Assembly (NCBI RefSeq): GCF_001597735.1
Contig: NZ_LUTS01000001.1
Coordinates: 124,001 to 188,000 of the forward strand
DNA length: 64,000 bases
Reading direction: 5' to 3'
From: Neptuniibacter pectenicola
Lineage (GTDB): Bacteria; Pseudomonadota; Gammaproteobacteria; Pseudomonadales; Balneatricaceae
Below, piece by piece: positions 45,480 through 55,280 of this stretch (its first letter is position 1; each line of letters starts with the position of its first letter). Both the position numbers and the translations under genes were made by a program. The notes beneath the pieces were generated by a model. The model was not told the origin of the DNA. It made no database searches and worked only from the letters and a program-made list of their open reading frames with translations.

Positions 45480-46739
45480 ATGCAGGCTCCCCAGCTTAAC
45501 GTACTGGTCATCGGCTACGTCTGGCCAGAACCAAAATCGTCTGCAGCGGGCAGCCACATGCTCTCCCTCCTACGTTTGTTTAAACGTCAAGGCTGGCAAG
45601 TCACATTTGCAAGCCCGGCACAAGTAACTGAACATATGACCGACTTGGCCGAGGAAGGGGTTGATCGCCTGCCAATTACATTAAACGACAGTAGTTTTGA
45701 TCAATCGATCAGCGCCTTGCAACCGGACGTTGTGATGTTTGATCGCTTTATGATGGAGGAGCAGTTTGGCTGGCGAGTAGAGAAAAACTGCCCTGATGCC
45801 CTACGTATTTTAGATACTGAAGACCTTCAATGTTTGCGTAATGCGCGTCACCATGCCGTCAAACAAGCAAGGGAGATGCAGTTAAGTGACCTGTACTCCG
45901 ATTTGGCTAAACGGGAAATTGCGGCAATCTATCGCTCTGACCTATCATTGATCATTTCCAGCTACGAAATAGAACTACTACAAACACAATTTAAGGTACC
46001 CTCGCCGCAAATTTACCATCTACCTTTTATGCTAAACCTGACGCAATGCCCTAAACACCTAGCCCGCTATGAAGACCGCCAGCACATGATGATGATTGGT
46101 AACTTTCGTCATGCGCCTAACTGGGACGCTGTGTTACAGATGCAAACCTTATGGCCAGAGATACGAAAACGCTTAAAAGAGCGGGGTCACCCCTCGATAG
46201 AGTTACATATTTATGGCTCATACCCACCCCCTAAAGCGACCGCACTCAACAACCCCAAAACAGGTTTTCTGATTAAGGGCTGGGCAGACGATGCCTACGC
46301 GGTCATGCAAAGCGCACGCCTCTGCTTAGCCCCCCTGCGCTTTGGCGCCGGTATTAAAGGTAAATTATTAGATGCGATGGTCTGTGGAACCCCTTCAATC
46401 ACCACGCCCATTGGTGCAGAGGGCATGACAAAAGGCGAGGACTGGCCAGGCATCATTGCAGACAGGGATGACGCCTTTATTGACGCCTGTGTCGAACTGT
46501 ATACAGACCCAATTGCATGGCAACAAAAACAGCAGGCCGCACAGCCTATTCTCAGCACGTACTATGATGGCGATCAGAGTGGTCCGCAGCTTATCCAGCA
46601 GATCATCACATTACGTCACGATCTCCCTAGCCATAGACTGCATAATTTCACCGGCGCCATGCTTAACCACCACAGCATGAAAAGCACCCAATATATGTCC
46701 CAATGGATTGAGGCTAAAAACAAACATCTGGCAGACTAA
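45480..46739 (+). CDS. Glycosyltransferase (GT4-like)
   Basis: 419 residues with two Rossmann-like halves. VLVIGYVWPEPKSSAAGSHM at the N-terminus is the GT-B nucleotide-sugar type beginning; in the second half MMMIGNFRHAPNWDAV, FLIKGWADDAYAVM and LAPLRFGAGIKGKLLDAMVCGTPSITT form the donor-binding region. It stands alone, without other polysaccharide genes, so the acceptor is unknown. Confidence 0.87.
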   Translation: MQAPQLNVLVIGYVWPEPKSSAAGSHMLSLLRLFKRQGWQVTFASPAQVTEHMTDLAEEGVDRLPITLNDSSFDQSISALQPDVVMFDRFMMEEQFGWRVEKNCPDALRILDTEDLQCLRNARHHAVKQAREMQLSDLYSDLAKREIAAIYRSDLSLIISSYEIELLQTQFKVPSPQIYHLPFMLNLTQCPKHLARYEDRQHMMMIGNFRHAPNWDAVLQMQTLWPEIRKRLKERGHPSIELHIYGSYPPPKATALNNPKTGFLIKGWADDAYAVMQSARLCLAPLRFGAGIKGKLLDAMVCGTPSITTPIGAEGMTKGEDWPGIIADRDDAFIDACVELYTDPIAWQQKQQAAQPILSTYYDGDQSGPQLIQQIITLRHDLPSHRLHNFTGAMLNHHSMKSTQYMSQWIEAKNKHLAD

Positions 46740-46890
46740 AAAAGCCGCTGCGATAAAGCGTACCTAACCGTTGTCATCCAACCATTGTCATCTAAGCTTC
46801 ATCATGATGATTTAATCTACATGGTTTAACGCGCGGTACAGTGTGGGCACGTTCTACGTTGGGCGCATATAAACCAATTATAGGGTGAAT

Positions 46891-48057
46891 ATGAGTAGAG
46901 TTTGGCAGGTATTTTGGCGCTTTCTTCTATTAGGTTGCACCAGCTTTGGTGGCCCCGCCGCTCACTTAGGCTACTTTCAAAAAACCTTTGTTCAAGACCT
47001 TAAATGGATAGAGCAAGATGCGTACGCACGCCTTATTGCCTTAAGCCAATTTCTACCCGGCCCAGGCTCGAGCCAAGTCGGCTTTGCTTTAGGCCTAAAA
47101 CGCGCTGGCCTTGCTGGGGGGATCGCTGCTTTTTTAGGCTTTACCCTCCCCTCATTTATGATTCTCTATTACCTTGCCACCAGCCAAATCGGCGCGGAAA
47201 GTCTGTGGTTTAACGGGGTAGTTCACAGCTTAAAACTCTTAGCGGTCGTTATCGTCGCCGACGCGGTCTTAACCATGCAGCGTAGCTTTTGTCAGGAAAG
47301 GCGCACCCTGAGTATCGCCGTTATCAGTGCCGCATCGTTATTACTCTTTCCAAGCTTATGGACACAAATGGCCATTCTATTAGTCGCTGCCTGCTATGGT
47401 GTATTTCAGCGCCCGAATGCCGACAATCAACGCACCACCGCCACAGAAAAAATCATGCCTCACTTAGGCTTTACGTTACTGACGCCCCCTTTTATTTTAT
47501 TTATCGCCCTATTCGCGCTGCTTCCCTTACTCGCGTATGTATCGGATTGGGCCGCACTCGCCACCGCCTTTTACCATACCGGTAGTTTAGTGTTCGGCGG
47601 AGGCCATGTGGTTCTACCTCTGCTACAACAGTCCTTAGCGCAAGCGATCGACCTTGACCGATTCCTTGTTGGCTATGCGGCCGCTCAAGCCATACCTGGA
47701 CCGATGTTTACCCTCGCAACCTTTGTCGGTGCAGACCTCGCGCCACAAGCACGCTTTATCGGTGCCTTAGTCGCGACGGTATTTATTTTTTTACCGGGGT
47801 TTCTATTGATATTAAGTGTTCAGAACAGTTGGGAATCGTTAGCGCAAAAACCGCGCGTAGCTGGGGCTGTGTGGGGTATTAATGCGGCCGTGGTAGGACT
47901 ACTGCTTTCAGCTTTATACCAGCCGATTTTTATAAACGCTGTACAATCCGCGGGGGATTTCGCATCAGTGCTCATCGCATTTTTCATACTTAGGCAATTT
48001 AAGCCGCCGATACTGGCACTGGTATTAAGCTTTATTGGCCTAGGGTTATGCGTGTAA
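46891..48057 (+). CDS. chrA: Chromate transporter ChrA
   Basis: About 388 residues, ten or more membrane segments in two homologous halves. CTSFGGPAAHLGYFQ, LSQFLPGPGSSQVGFALG and, in the second half, GSLVFGGGHVVLPLL and AQAIPGPMFTLATFVG are the ChrA signatures. Full-length (two-domain) CHR proteins export chromate in other bacteria; here chromate resistance is an inference. Start ATG 46891 follows an AGGG; a GTG at 46885 is the alternative. Confidence 0.92.
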   Translation: MSRVWQVFWRFLLLGCTSFGGPAAHLGYFQKTFVQDLKWIEQDAYARLIALSQFLPGPGSSQVGFALGLKRAGLAGGIAAFLGFTLPSFMILYYLATSQIGAESLWFNGVVHSLKLLAVVIVADAVLTMQRSFCQERRTLSIAVISAASLLLFPSLWTQMAILLVAACYGVFQRPNADNQRTTATEKIMPHLGFTLLTPPFILFIALFALLPLLAYVSDWAALATAFYHTGSLVFGGGHVVLPLLQQSLAQAIDLDRFLVGYAAAQAIPGPMFTLATFVGADLAPQARFIGALVATVFIFLPGFLLILSVQNSWESLAQKPRVAGAVWGINAAVVGLLLSALYQPIFINAVQSAGDFASVLIAFFILRQFKPPILALVLSFIGLGLCV

Positions 48058-48076
48058 GGACTGAGTAACCCTCGGC

Positions 48077-51000
48077 TTAATCACTCGGTTTCTGTAAATA
48101 ATCGGCCATCCACACTAACAGCTGATCTTTAGGCATAGGCTTAGCAAAGTAATACCCCTGTACGTAATGACAAGATAAGCTTTCAATAGTATCGAGCTGA
48201 GTTTTTAGCTCGACCCCTTCTGCAATAATTTTCATATTTAAGCTTCGTGCCATGGCAATAATCGCTCTCACCAAGGGGGTTGAATCATCATCCGTATTAA
48301 GGCTGGCGACAAACGCCTGATCTATTTTTAAGTAATCGATCGGAAAACGTTTTAAGTAGCTCAGCGAAGAATAACCGGTACCAAAGTCATCAATCGATAA
48401 ACCAACGCCCAGTGCCCTAAAGCCATTGAGCCAACTCAATATATCAGGGTCGTCATCCAATAAAATACTTTCCGTTATCTCTAAGGAAAGGTCATGCCCC
48501 ATAATCCCTGTATCATCCAAAATACGTTTTACACACTCAGCATCAAAGCCTAAAGGATATTGACGGCTGGACACATTGACCGATAAATGCACCCCTTCAC
48601 AGTGATGGTGAATATCGACAAGGTCAGTACACGCCCGGGTTAATACCCATTCACCGAGCGGTGCAATTAAGCCACTCTCTTCAGCAACCGGAATAAACTC
48701 TACAGGGGAGATCATCCCTTCATCGGGATGGGTCCAACGCGCTAACGCTTCTAAACCAAACAGTGTGTTCGAACGGCAATCAACAATGGGCTGATAGTAA
48801 ACTTCAAACTCATTTTTTTCTAAGCCTTTACGGATCAAATGTTCAAGCATCACACGACGATTGATTTTGTCCTGCATTTTTCGAGCAAAGAAATGGTACT
48901 GGTTACGTCCCGACTCTTTCGCTTTATACATAGCAAGATCGGCCAAACGTAATAAATCATCGGGACGCACCGCATCTACTGGCGCCAATGCAATACCCAC
49001 ACTCGCACCGGTAAAGACTTCAAAGCCATTTAAATCAAAAGGCTGTGACAGGGCATCTACTATTTTTTCAGCGACATGCGCCACATCACTCGGACCCGAG
49101 ATATCCGTAAGGTAGATAACAAACTCATCCCCACCAAAGCGCGAAATGGTATCTGATGAACGAATAATTATTTTTAATCGTTCAGCTACTTCCTGTAATA
49201 ACTGATCACCCACCTCATGCCCCATGGTATCGTTCACGCGTTTAAAGCGATCTAAATCGATAAAGAGCAAACCACTCTGGTGACCTTTACGTTTTGCTAT
49301 TTGTAGATCATGTTCAACACGATCCATAAGAAGGGAACGGTTAGGTAACCCAGTGAGTCCATCATAGTAGGCCTGATAGTGGATCTTCTCCTCCTGTGCT
49401 TTACGCTCAGAGATATCCGTCAAAATGGCTACATACTGTGAGACTTCACCTTTGTCATTAAGCACTACATTGATCGATAACCATTGTGGATATACCGACC
49501 CATCTTTGCGTTTGTTCCACACCTCGGAAGCCCAGCGCCCTTTGTCAATTAGCACGCCCCACATCTTTTTGTAAAAATCGGCATCATGTTTACCGGAACT
49601 AAGCATAGAGGGTTTTTTACCTAAAACATCACTCTCCTGATACCCAGTAATCTCTGTAAATGCGGGGTTCACAGCAGTGACCCTTAATTCCGCATCAGTG
49701 GTCATAATACCTTCAGGGGTTGCATCAAGGACAGCGGCAGCCATCTCTAAATACACATTATCAGCCTTCTGCTGGGTAATATCCTCTTTGATAGCAACAA
49801 AGTTAGTAATAACCCCCGCCTCATCTCTAATCGGCGAAACGGTCACCGATACCCAATATTCAGTCCCATCTTTCTTCCGGTTAGCGAAAACCCCTTTCCA
49901 CTCGTTACCTGCTTTAAGGTCATGCCAAAGTGCAGCATGCTCAACCTCTGAGGTGTACCCAGCTTTTAATATATTTGGGTTCGTGCCTTTCACATCCTCA
50001 AAGGAATAACCGGTCACCTCTTCAAATTTTGGATTCACATACTCAATGAGCCCTTGGACATCGGTAATAACAATCGAGATAGGACTTTGCTCAACAGCCC
50101 GACCGAGTTTTCTTAACTGGTGTTCTGCCCGTTTATAATCAGTAATATCAACTCGAATACACACCAAACCGCCATCACTGGTCGGGGTATCTCGGGCTTG
50201 AAGCCAGCGCCCATTCTTCGTTTTTTGTAACGTAAACGGCAAACCGGTGACTTCATCTTCGACCTCGGTTTCCTCCACGATAAAATCGTGTTTTCTGGTT
50301 TTAAGCTCATCTAAATCGCAAGGGTAGTCAGCCATACTGTCCACCCCATATAGCGCTAGCCAGCGACTGTTGGTAAACCTTAATGAACCTTGAGCTGAAT
50401 ACAGTGCAAAGCCTTCATACAACTTTTCAACCGCATTATGTAACAGCGTGTTGGCCTCTTCCGCCACAATTCGCGAACTGTCGAGACGACGTAAGATAAT
50501 AATAAGAAAGGCGATAAGCACGGTGCATAACATTAATAGTAGGATACTCAGCTGCTGCCGTTCTTTAACCTTAACCTCATGATAATCAAGATAATTAATT
50601 CGCAGCGACTCAAGTAAATTTTTCGTCGGAATCCCGATAAACTGTTTTTTGATATCACTCAGTTTATTCAACCCTTCAACGCTTTTAAGGAGATGGCGCT
50701 GGAAGTTGCTGACTAATTCATTCTCAGGATATAACTGCACCCAATGGTCAAGCGCCTCCATCTCATGGAGCAATTCAGCCTTAGTACTGTCCGTCGCGAA
50801 GTGTTGATAAGCCATCAAGCGGGTTAGATATACATTGGGGTTTATCATACTTAGCGATGGCTGGGTGCGAAATTCATCACTGAGCGTCGGAAGATAAAGC
50901 AACCCATTACGCACTAGTGCCGACTGGGTTTTTAATCGTTCAATGAGTTCGAGCTTTGTTTGTAAATGGATGACTAGATTCTTAACATCGTCCATTATTA

Positions 51001-51298
51001 ATGGATTAGTTGCGCTAAACACGCCGGCAGGTTGAGCCTTCAGCGTATCCATTAAACGATCAAAACGTATATATAGGGCTGAGAGGGAATCGTAATGACG
51101 CATTGACGTGGTCAGTATTTGTAAGCCCGCTTGGTTTAATTCCGCATCAATACGCTCAGCTGACAGTAACACTTCAACCCGCGTTTTATGCTCTGCCGAA
51201 TTAAGGTTGTTAAGCTTAAAAAAGAAGAACAGTAATGCGATAAGCGCGATAAATAAAACCGCCTGCAGGATAATGGAGTTTGATAACTTACGCTTCAT
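48077..51298 (-). CDS. Membrane sensor with DAHL-like, PAS, GGDEF and EAL domains
   Basis: 1073 residues. TM1 (SIILQAVLFIALIALLFFFF) and TM2 (LSILLLMLCTVLIAFLIIIL) enclose about 220 residues of all-helical periplasmic domain, including a RHYDSL stretch as in DAHL sensor domains. Then a PAS-like domain, two clear PAS domains with PAC motifs, an intact GGDEF (722-726) and an intact EAL (850-852, GLEALARW) with ITESILL, DDFGTGYSSL and AEGVE. It could both make and break c-di-GMP; GGDEF may instead be regulatory. Its start overlaps the end of the diheme peroxidase gene in ATGA. Confidence 0.92.
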   Translation of the reverse strand: MKRKLSNSIILQAVLFIALIALLFFFFKLNNLNSAEHKTRVEVLLSAERIDAELNQAGLQILTTSMRHYDSLSALYIRFDRLMDTLKAQPAGVFSATNPLIMDDVKNLVIHLQTKLELIERLKTQSALVRNGLLYLPTLSDEFRTQPSLSMINPNVYLTRLMAYQHFATDSTKAELLHEMEALDHWVQLYPENELVSNFQRHLLKSVEGLNKLSDIKKQFIGIPTKNLLESLRINYLDYHEVKVKERQQLSILLLMLCTVLIAFLIIILRRLDSSRIVAEEANTLLHNAVEKLYEGFALYSAQGSLRFTNSRWLALYGVDSMADYPCDLDELKTRKHDFIVEETEVEDEVTGLPFTLQKTKNGRWLQARDTPTSDGGLVCIRVDITDYKRAEHQLRKLGRAVEQSPISIVITDVQGLIEYVNPKFEEVTGYSFEDVKGTNPNILKAGYTSEVEHAALWHDLKAGNEWKGVFANRKKDGTEYWVSVTVSPIRDEAGVITNFVAIKEDITQQKADNVYLEMAAAVLDATPEGIMTTDAELRVTAVNPAFTEITGYQESDVLGKKPSMLSSGKHDADFYKKMWGVLIDKGRWASEVWNKRKDGSVYPQWLSINVVLNDKGEVSQYVAILTDISERKAQEEKIHYQAYYDGLTGLPNRSLLMDRVEHDLQIAKRKGHQSGLLFIDLDRFKRVNDTMGHEVGDQLLQEVAERLKIIIRSSDTISRFGGDEFVIYLTDISGPSDVAHVAEKIVDALSQPFDLNGFEVFTGASVGIALAPVDAVRPDDLLRLADLAMYKAKESGRNQYHFFARKMQDKINRRVMLEHLIRKGLEKNEFEVYYQPIVDCRSNTLFGLEALARWTHPDEGMISPVEFIPVAEESGLIAPLGEWVLTRACTDLVDIHHHCEGVHLSVNVSSRQYPLGFDAECVKRILDDTGIMGHDLSLEITESILLDDDPDILSWLNGFRALGVGLSIDDFGTGYSSLSYLKRFPIDYLKIDQAFVASLNTDDDSTPLVRAIIAMARSLNMKIIAEGVELKTQLDTIESLSCHYVQGYYFAKPMPKDQLLVWMADYLQKPSD

Positions 51299-52242
51299 TG
51301 CGGTTCCAGTAGGGGGTGCTGCCCAACCAACGAGCGGAGAAACGCCGCAATTAATTCAGCATCCTGCTCATTTATATTGCGGCCCAATTGATATTTAGCC
51401 ATAACCTCTATCGCTGACACTAAACGACGTTCACTTGCATCATGAAAAAAGTAACGTTGTAGTGCCACTAAACGTAAACTTGGAACTTTAAAAAGAAATT
51501 TGTCGTCCTCCACCCCCGTTACATTAAAACGACCATAATCAGCCACTGTAATCGGCTGGCCTCTATCTGAAAAATAGTCACCCATCGTCCCCATATACGC
51601 ATACATATTCCCACCCACATTGCGTCCTTGGTGGCAACTAATGCACCCAAAAGCCTTAAACAGCTGGTAACCCTGCTTTTCGTTTGCTGATAGGGCCTTC
51701 TCATCGCCCTCGAGCCAGCGATCAAAACGAGAATTTAAGGTAATTAGCGAGCGTTCAAAGGTTGTGATTGCATCCGCAACATTTGCTGCGGTTAACCCAT
51801 CGTCATATAGCGTCTTAAATTGTACGGCAACAGCGGGATCGGCACTCAGCTTATCTATCACTTCAAGCCAGTGACTGCCCATCTCTATGGGGTTATGGAT
51901 AGGCCCTGAGACCTGTTGATTTAAGGTACGGCTACGACCATCCCAAAACTGTACAAAATTAAACGCACTGTTATAAACGGTCGGTGTTTTAATGATACCT
52001 TGACTGCCATTAATACCAATGGAGCGAGTACGATTATCAGCCCCATGCTTAGACAATAGATGACAACTAGCACAACTGATCGAGTTATCTTTTGATAGAC
52101 GGTTATCGTTAAACAGTTGCTGCCCTAATTTCACTTTATCCGGTGACAACCCCTCAATGGGAACGAGTGGCGTAATCGGCTCATCAGCAAGCACATCAAA
52201 CGAGACGATAAAACAAAAAACAACACTGATAAATTTCAACAT
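51295..52242 (-). CDS. Exported diheme cytochrome c peroxidase family protein
   Basis: 315 residues with a signal peptide (ISVVFCFIVSFDVLA). Two haem c motifs, CASCH (57-61) and CISCH (200-204), and the peroxidase-family segments KTPTVYNSAFNFVQFWDGRS, PIHNPIEMGS, ITTFERSLITLNSRFDRWL and FKVPSLRLVALQRYFFHDA. The family reduces H2O2 in the periplasm or oxidises other substrates (MauG-type). The gene overlaps the c-di-GMP sensor gene by 4 bases, so the two are made together. Confidence 0.92.
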   Translation of the reverse strand: MLKFISVVFCFIVSFDVLADEPITPLVPIEGLSPDKVKLGQQLFNDNRLSKDNSISCASCHLLSKHGADNRTRSIGINGSQGIIKTPTVYNSAFNFVQFWDGRSRTLNQQVSGPIHNPIEMGSHWLEVIDKLSADPAVAVQFKTLYDDGLTAANVADAITTFERSLITLNSRFDRWLEGDEKALSANEKQGYQLFKAFGCISCHQGRNVGGNMYAYMGTMGDYFSDRGQPITVADYGRFNVTGVEDDKFLFKVPSLRLVALQRYFFHDASERRLVSAIEVMAKYQLGRNINEQDAELIAAFLRSLVGQHPLLEPQ

Positions 52243-52515
52243 AATGCGCTCAACTCATCATCACTTTGAAGGAAACGCTTCGCACGCTCACTACTGAGGT
52301 TCAACGGCACCGTCGGCAGCACAAACATCATTTTTCAGGCTCGAAAATAAAAACGGATAACGATTGGTTTAAAGATATTTAAATCCTGCTTAAACAGCGC
52401 CCTTTAAAAAAGGCAGCGTTATCGTTTAAGGAAGCGATCTACTATTTAAGAAATAACCTTATCCCAAGTAGGTAATCAAGGCGACTGTGGATGAACACCG
52501 TTTTTCAGTGATACG

Positions 52516-52529
52516 TTGTTTAAGATCAA
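52516..52529. promoter_or_regulatory. FNR/Anr-like site upstream of the diheme peroxidase gene
   Basis: TTGTT-TAAG-ATCAA differs from TTGAT-N4-ATCAA at one position. Cytochrome c peroxidases are FNR/Anr targets in other bacteria, but spacing to a -10 is not convincing here. Confidence 0.3.
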
Positions 52530-52600
52530 ATATAGTATAGATAATATAGCACCCTTACCTTTGCTGCGCCGCAATAGATGCACCCCATGAAAAAAGATTA

Positions 52601-52625
52601 AAAAAAAGCCCACACAAGGTGGGCT
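52601..52625 (-). terminator. Terminator after gor
   Basis: On the minus strand AGCCCAC / GTGGGCT stem (52619-52625 with 52607-52613), five-base loop, then seven T (52601-52607). Confidence 0.85.
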
Positions 52626-52679
52626 AAGTTTAAGCTCACTGGGAAGGAGAGCTTATTCTATTCTCAGCGTAGCAGAGAC

Positions 52680-54032
52680 CTAAACCGGTTCTCGCATCGT
52701 CACAAACTCTTCCGCCGCTGTCGGGTGAATTCCAATAGTCGAATCAAACACCTCTTTGGTGGCACCCGCTTTAAGCGCAATACCGATACCTTGGATAATT
52801 TCACCAGCATCAGGACCTACCATGTGTACACCAACCACTTTACGTGAATCACCGTCCACCAGCATCTTCATAAAGGTCCGCTCTTCGCTGCCGCTTAAGG
52901 TGTGTTTCATCGCTCTAAAGCTAGACTTATACACCTCAACATTACTGTATTTTTCACGCGCCTGTTCTTCACTTAAACCAACCGTACCAATATTAGGTTG
53001 GCAGAATACGGCGGTTGGGATCAGGTCGTAATCAACTTTTCTGTTTTCACCCGCATAAAGGTTATTCACTAACGCCATCCCCTCCGCAAGTGCAACCGGC
53101 GTTAACTGAACACGGTCAATAACATCACCAACTGCATAAACAGACGGCACATTGGTTTGGAACTCATCGTTTACGATGATTGCACCATTTTTCGCCTGCT
53201 TAATACCAACCTCTTCTAAACCCAAGTTCGCCACTTTAGGGTTGCGGCCGGTCGCATACATAATCAGATCCGTTTCAATACGGGAACCGTCGGTCATCTG
53301 GGCAACAAAAGAGCCATCTGACTGTTTTTCAATCGCTTCAACATTGTTATTAAAAACAAGGTCGACCCCTTTTTTAGCCACTTCAGTCGCCGCAAACTCA
53401 CGAATCTCGTTATCGAAGCCACGCAAGAAAAGATCACCGCGATAAACCAGCTTAGTGTCTGTCCCTAAACCTGAAAAGATACCGGCAAATTCAACAGCAA
53501 TATAACCACCGCCAACCACTAAGGCGCGCTTAGGAAACTCATCTAGATAAAAGACTTCGTTAGAACTAATGATATGCTCTTTGCCTGGGATATCAGGCAC
53601 ATTTGGCCACCCACCTACGGCGACCAAAATACGTTCGGCACTATACTGTTTATCCCCCACAGCCACCGTATGATCATCAACCAATACCGCACGACCATTA
53701 ATCAATTCACAACCGGAATTAACCAGCATCGTTTGATAGATACCGTTTAAACGCTCAATCTCACGGGTTTTATTATCACGTAACGTAGGCCAATCAAACT
53801 CGATACCTTTGTTAGTTAAGCCGAACCCAGCCGCTTCAGCAAAACCTTCAGCATACTGCGAAGCGTAAACAAATAACTTTTTAGGGACACAACCAACATT
53901 GACACAGGTGCCTCCTAAATGACGATCCTCCGCTATAGCTACTTTTACTCCCATACCCGCAGCCATACGCGCCGCACGCACACCACCTGAACCGGCACCA
54001 ATTACAAATAGGTCAAAATCATATTCCGCCAC
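52680..54032 (-). CDS. gor: Glutathione-disulfide reductase
   Basis: NADPH-dependent flavoenzyme that regenerates reduced glutathione. 450 residues: [17 protein letters not shown] (FAD), the redox pair [26 protein letters not shown] (NADPH), YAVGDVIDR and the C-terminal [11 protein letters not shown] with the active His-Glu. I chose GTG at 54032: AAAGGAG stands 6 bases before it, and [12 protein letters not shown] is the usual N-terminus. The ATG at 54053 would add seven residues that include that ribosome site. Confidence 0.95.
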   Translation of the reverse strand: MAEYDFDLFVIGAGSGGVRAARMAAGMGVKVAIAEDRHLGGTCVNVGCVPKKLFVYASQYAEGFAEAAGFGLTNKGIEFDWPTLRDNKTREIERLNGIYQTMLVNSGCELINGRAVLVDDHTVAVGDKQYSAERILVAVGGWPNVPDIPGKEHIISSNEVFYLDEFPKRALVVGGGYIAVEFAGIFSGLGTDTKLVYRGDLFLRGFDNEIREFAATEVAKKGVDLVFNNNVEAIEKQSDGSFVAQMTDGSRIETDLIMYATGRNPKVANLGLEEVGIKQAKNGAIIVNDEFQTNVPSVYAVGDVIDRVQLTPVALAEGMALVNNLYAGENRKVDYDLIPTAVFCQPNIGTVGLSEEQAREKYSNVEVYKSSFRAMKHTLSGSEERTFMKMLVDGDSRKVVGVHMVGPDAGEIIQGIGIALKAGATKEVFDSTIGIHPTAAEEFVTMREPV

Positions 54033-54227
54033 AACAGGCTCCTTTAAATACATATCTCAATAATGGATCGAGTTTATTAATAATAATTTACATGGATACT
54101 AAGATGAGAGCCAATTAAGAAAGTTAAATAGCCCTATTAATTTTACCAATAGCCTTCAGAGTATCTTTCCCATGAATTGTTCAATAAAATTCACATTCAT
54201 TTAGTTACCGATCAGGACACCGATCAG

Positions 54228-55043
54228 ATGAAATTGATATGTTTCAATGTTAACGGACTGCGCTCCCGTCTTCACCAACTACAAGCAGTCATCGATAAAT
54301 ATCAGCCCGACGTGATCGGTTTACAGGAGACCAAAGTCCATGATGAAGCGTTTCCTGTCGCCGATGTTGAGGCAATGGGATACCACGTAGAGATTCACGG
54401 GCAAAAAGGTCACTACGGTGTTTGCCTTATCTCTAAAAAGCCCCTAACGAATATACAAAAAGGCTACCTCACCGATAATGACGATGCGCAAAAACGCATG
54501 ATTATGGGGGATTACGAAACGGACAATGGCAATACCGTTAGAGTGATGAACGGTTACTTCCCGCAAGGTGAAAGTGTCGATCACGAAATTAAATTTCCCG
54601 CTAAACGTAAATTCTATGCGGACCTACAAAGCCACCTAGAGACGCACTGTTCACCTGAACAAAATATCGTTGTGATGGGTGATCTAAATATTTCACCTGA
54701 AGATAAAGACATAGGGATTGGTGAGCCTAACCGTAAACGTTGGTTAAAAACCGGCAAAGCCAGCTTCCAACCAGAAGAGCGGGAATGGTATGGAAAATTA
54801 ACCGGCTGGGGGCTGACCGATTGTTTCCGCCACCTAAATCCAGAGGAAGATCGCGTCTTTAGCTGGTTTGACTACCGCTCTAAGGGCTTTGCTGATGAGC
54901 CAAAACGCGGACTGCGTATCGATGGCATCTTACTCACAGCCCCCCTACTAGCAAGATGTAACGACGCAGGCGTTGACTATGAGATTCGTGCCATGGAGAA
55001 ACCCTCTGACCATGCGCCTATTTGGGCCGAGATAGACTTATAA
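54228..55043 (+). CDS. xthA: Exodeoxyribonuclease III
   Basis: AP endonuclease and 3'-5' exonuclease of base-excision repair. 271 residues: [52 protein letters not shown] and SDHAPIWAE carry the metal and catalytic residues. Start at 54228 ([14 protein letters not shown]) is the family start; the frame from 54177 would add 17 residues. Divergent from gor, both serving oxidative-stress defence. Confidence 0.95.
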   Translation: MKLICFNVNGLRSRLHQLQAVIDKYQPDVIGLQETKVHDEAFPVADVEAMGYHVEIHGQKGHYGVCLISKKPLTNIQKGYLTDNDDAQKRMIMGDYETDNGNTVRVMNGYFPQGESVDHEIKFPAKRKFYADLQSHLETHCSPEQNIVVMGDLNISPEDKDIGIGEPNRKRWLKTGKASFQPEEREWYGKLTGWGLTDCFRHLNPEEDRVFSWFDYRSKGFADEPKRGLRIDGILLTAPLLARCNDAGVDYEIRAMEKPSDHAPIWAEIDL

Positions 55044-55231
55044 ATCCGCAGATTAGGCGCGAGTCTCTTGACCCATTCAAGGACTCAGCGCCTCAAACGC
55101 ATCGAAAATAAAAACACAGATAAAGATCAAAAAAACAGGCAGCGCCCATCCACTCCGTACTGTTTTAACAAAAGACCTCGCCTCTATTTACTCGCCATTG
55201 AAAAGAACAAGCCGATAATCCTTCTCAAATC

Positions 55232-55240
55232 TGCTAGAAT
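55232..55240 (+). promoter_or_regulatory. Possible extended -10 promoter of the helicase gene
   Basis: TGC-TAGAAT matches an extended -10 (TGN plus five of six bases of TATAAT) about 40 bases before the start at 55281. No good -35 is seen. Confidence 0.35.
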
Positions 55241-55280
55241 TGATCGTTCGACCTTCTGACCATTGAGCACTTGATTTTTT

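Larger units (their letters stand above)
52243..52679. other. Intergenic region between the peroxidase gene and gor
   Basis: About 440 bases. It contains the gor terminator (52601-52625) and an FNR-like site TTGTT-TAAG-ATCAA (52516-52529, one mismatch) about 280 bases before the peroxidase start. I found no -10 at the expected distance on the minus strand, so the site is uncertain. No ORF. Confidence 0.45.

Noticed and set aside
55068-55259. 63-codon ORF between xthA and the helicase gene
   Set aside because: Non-ATG start, basic low-complexity product, no ribosome site; it covers the likely helicase promoter.
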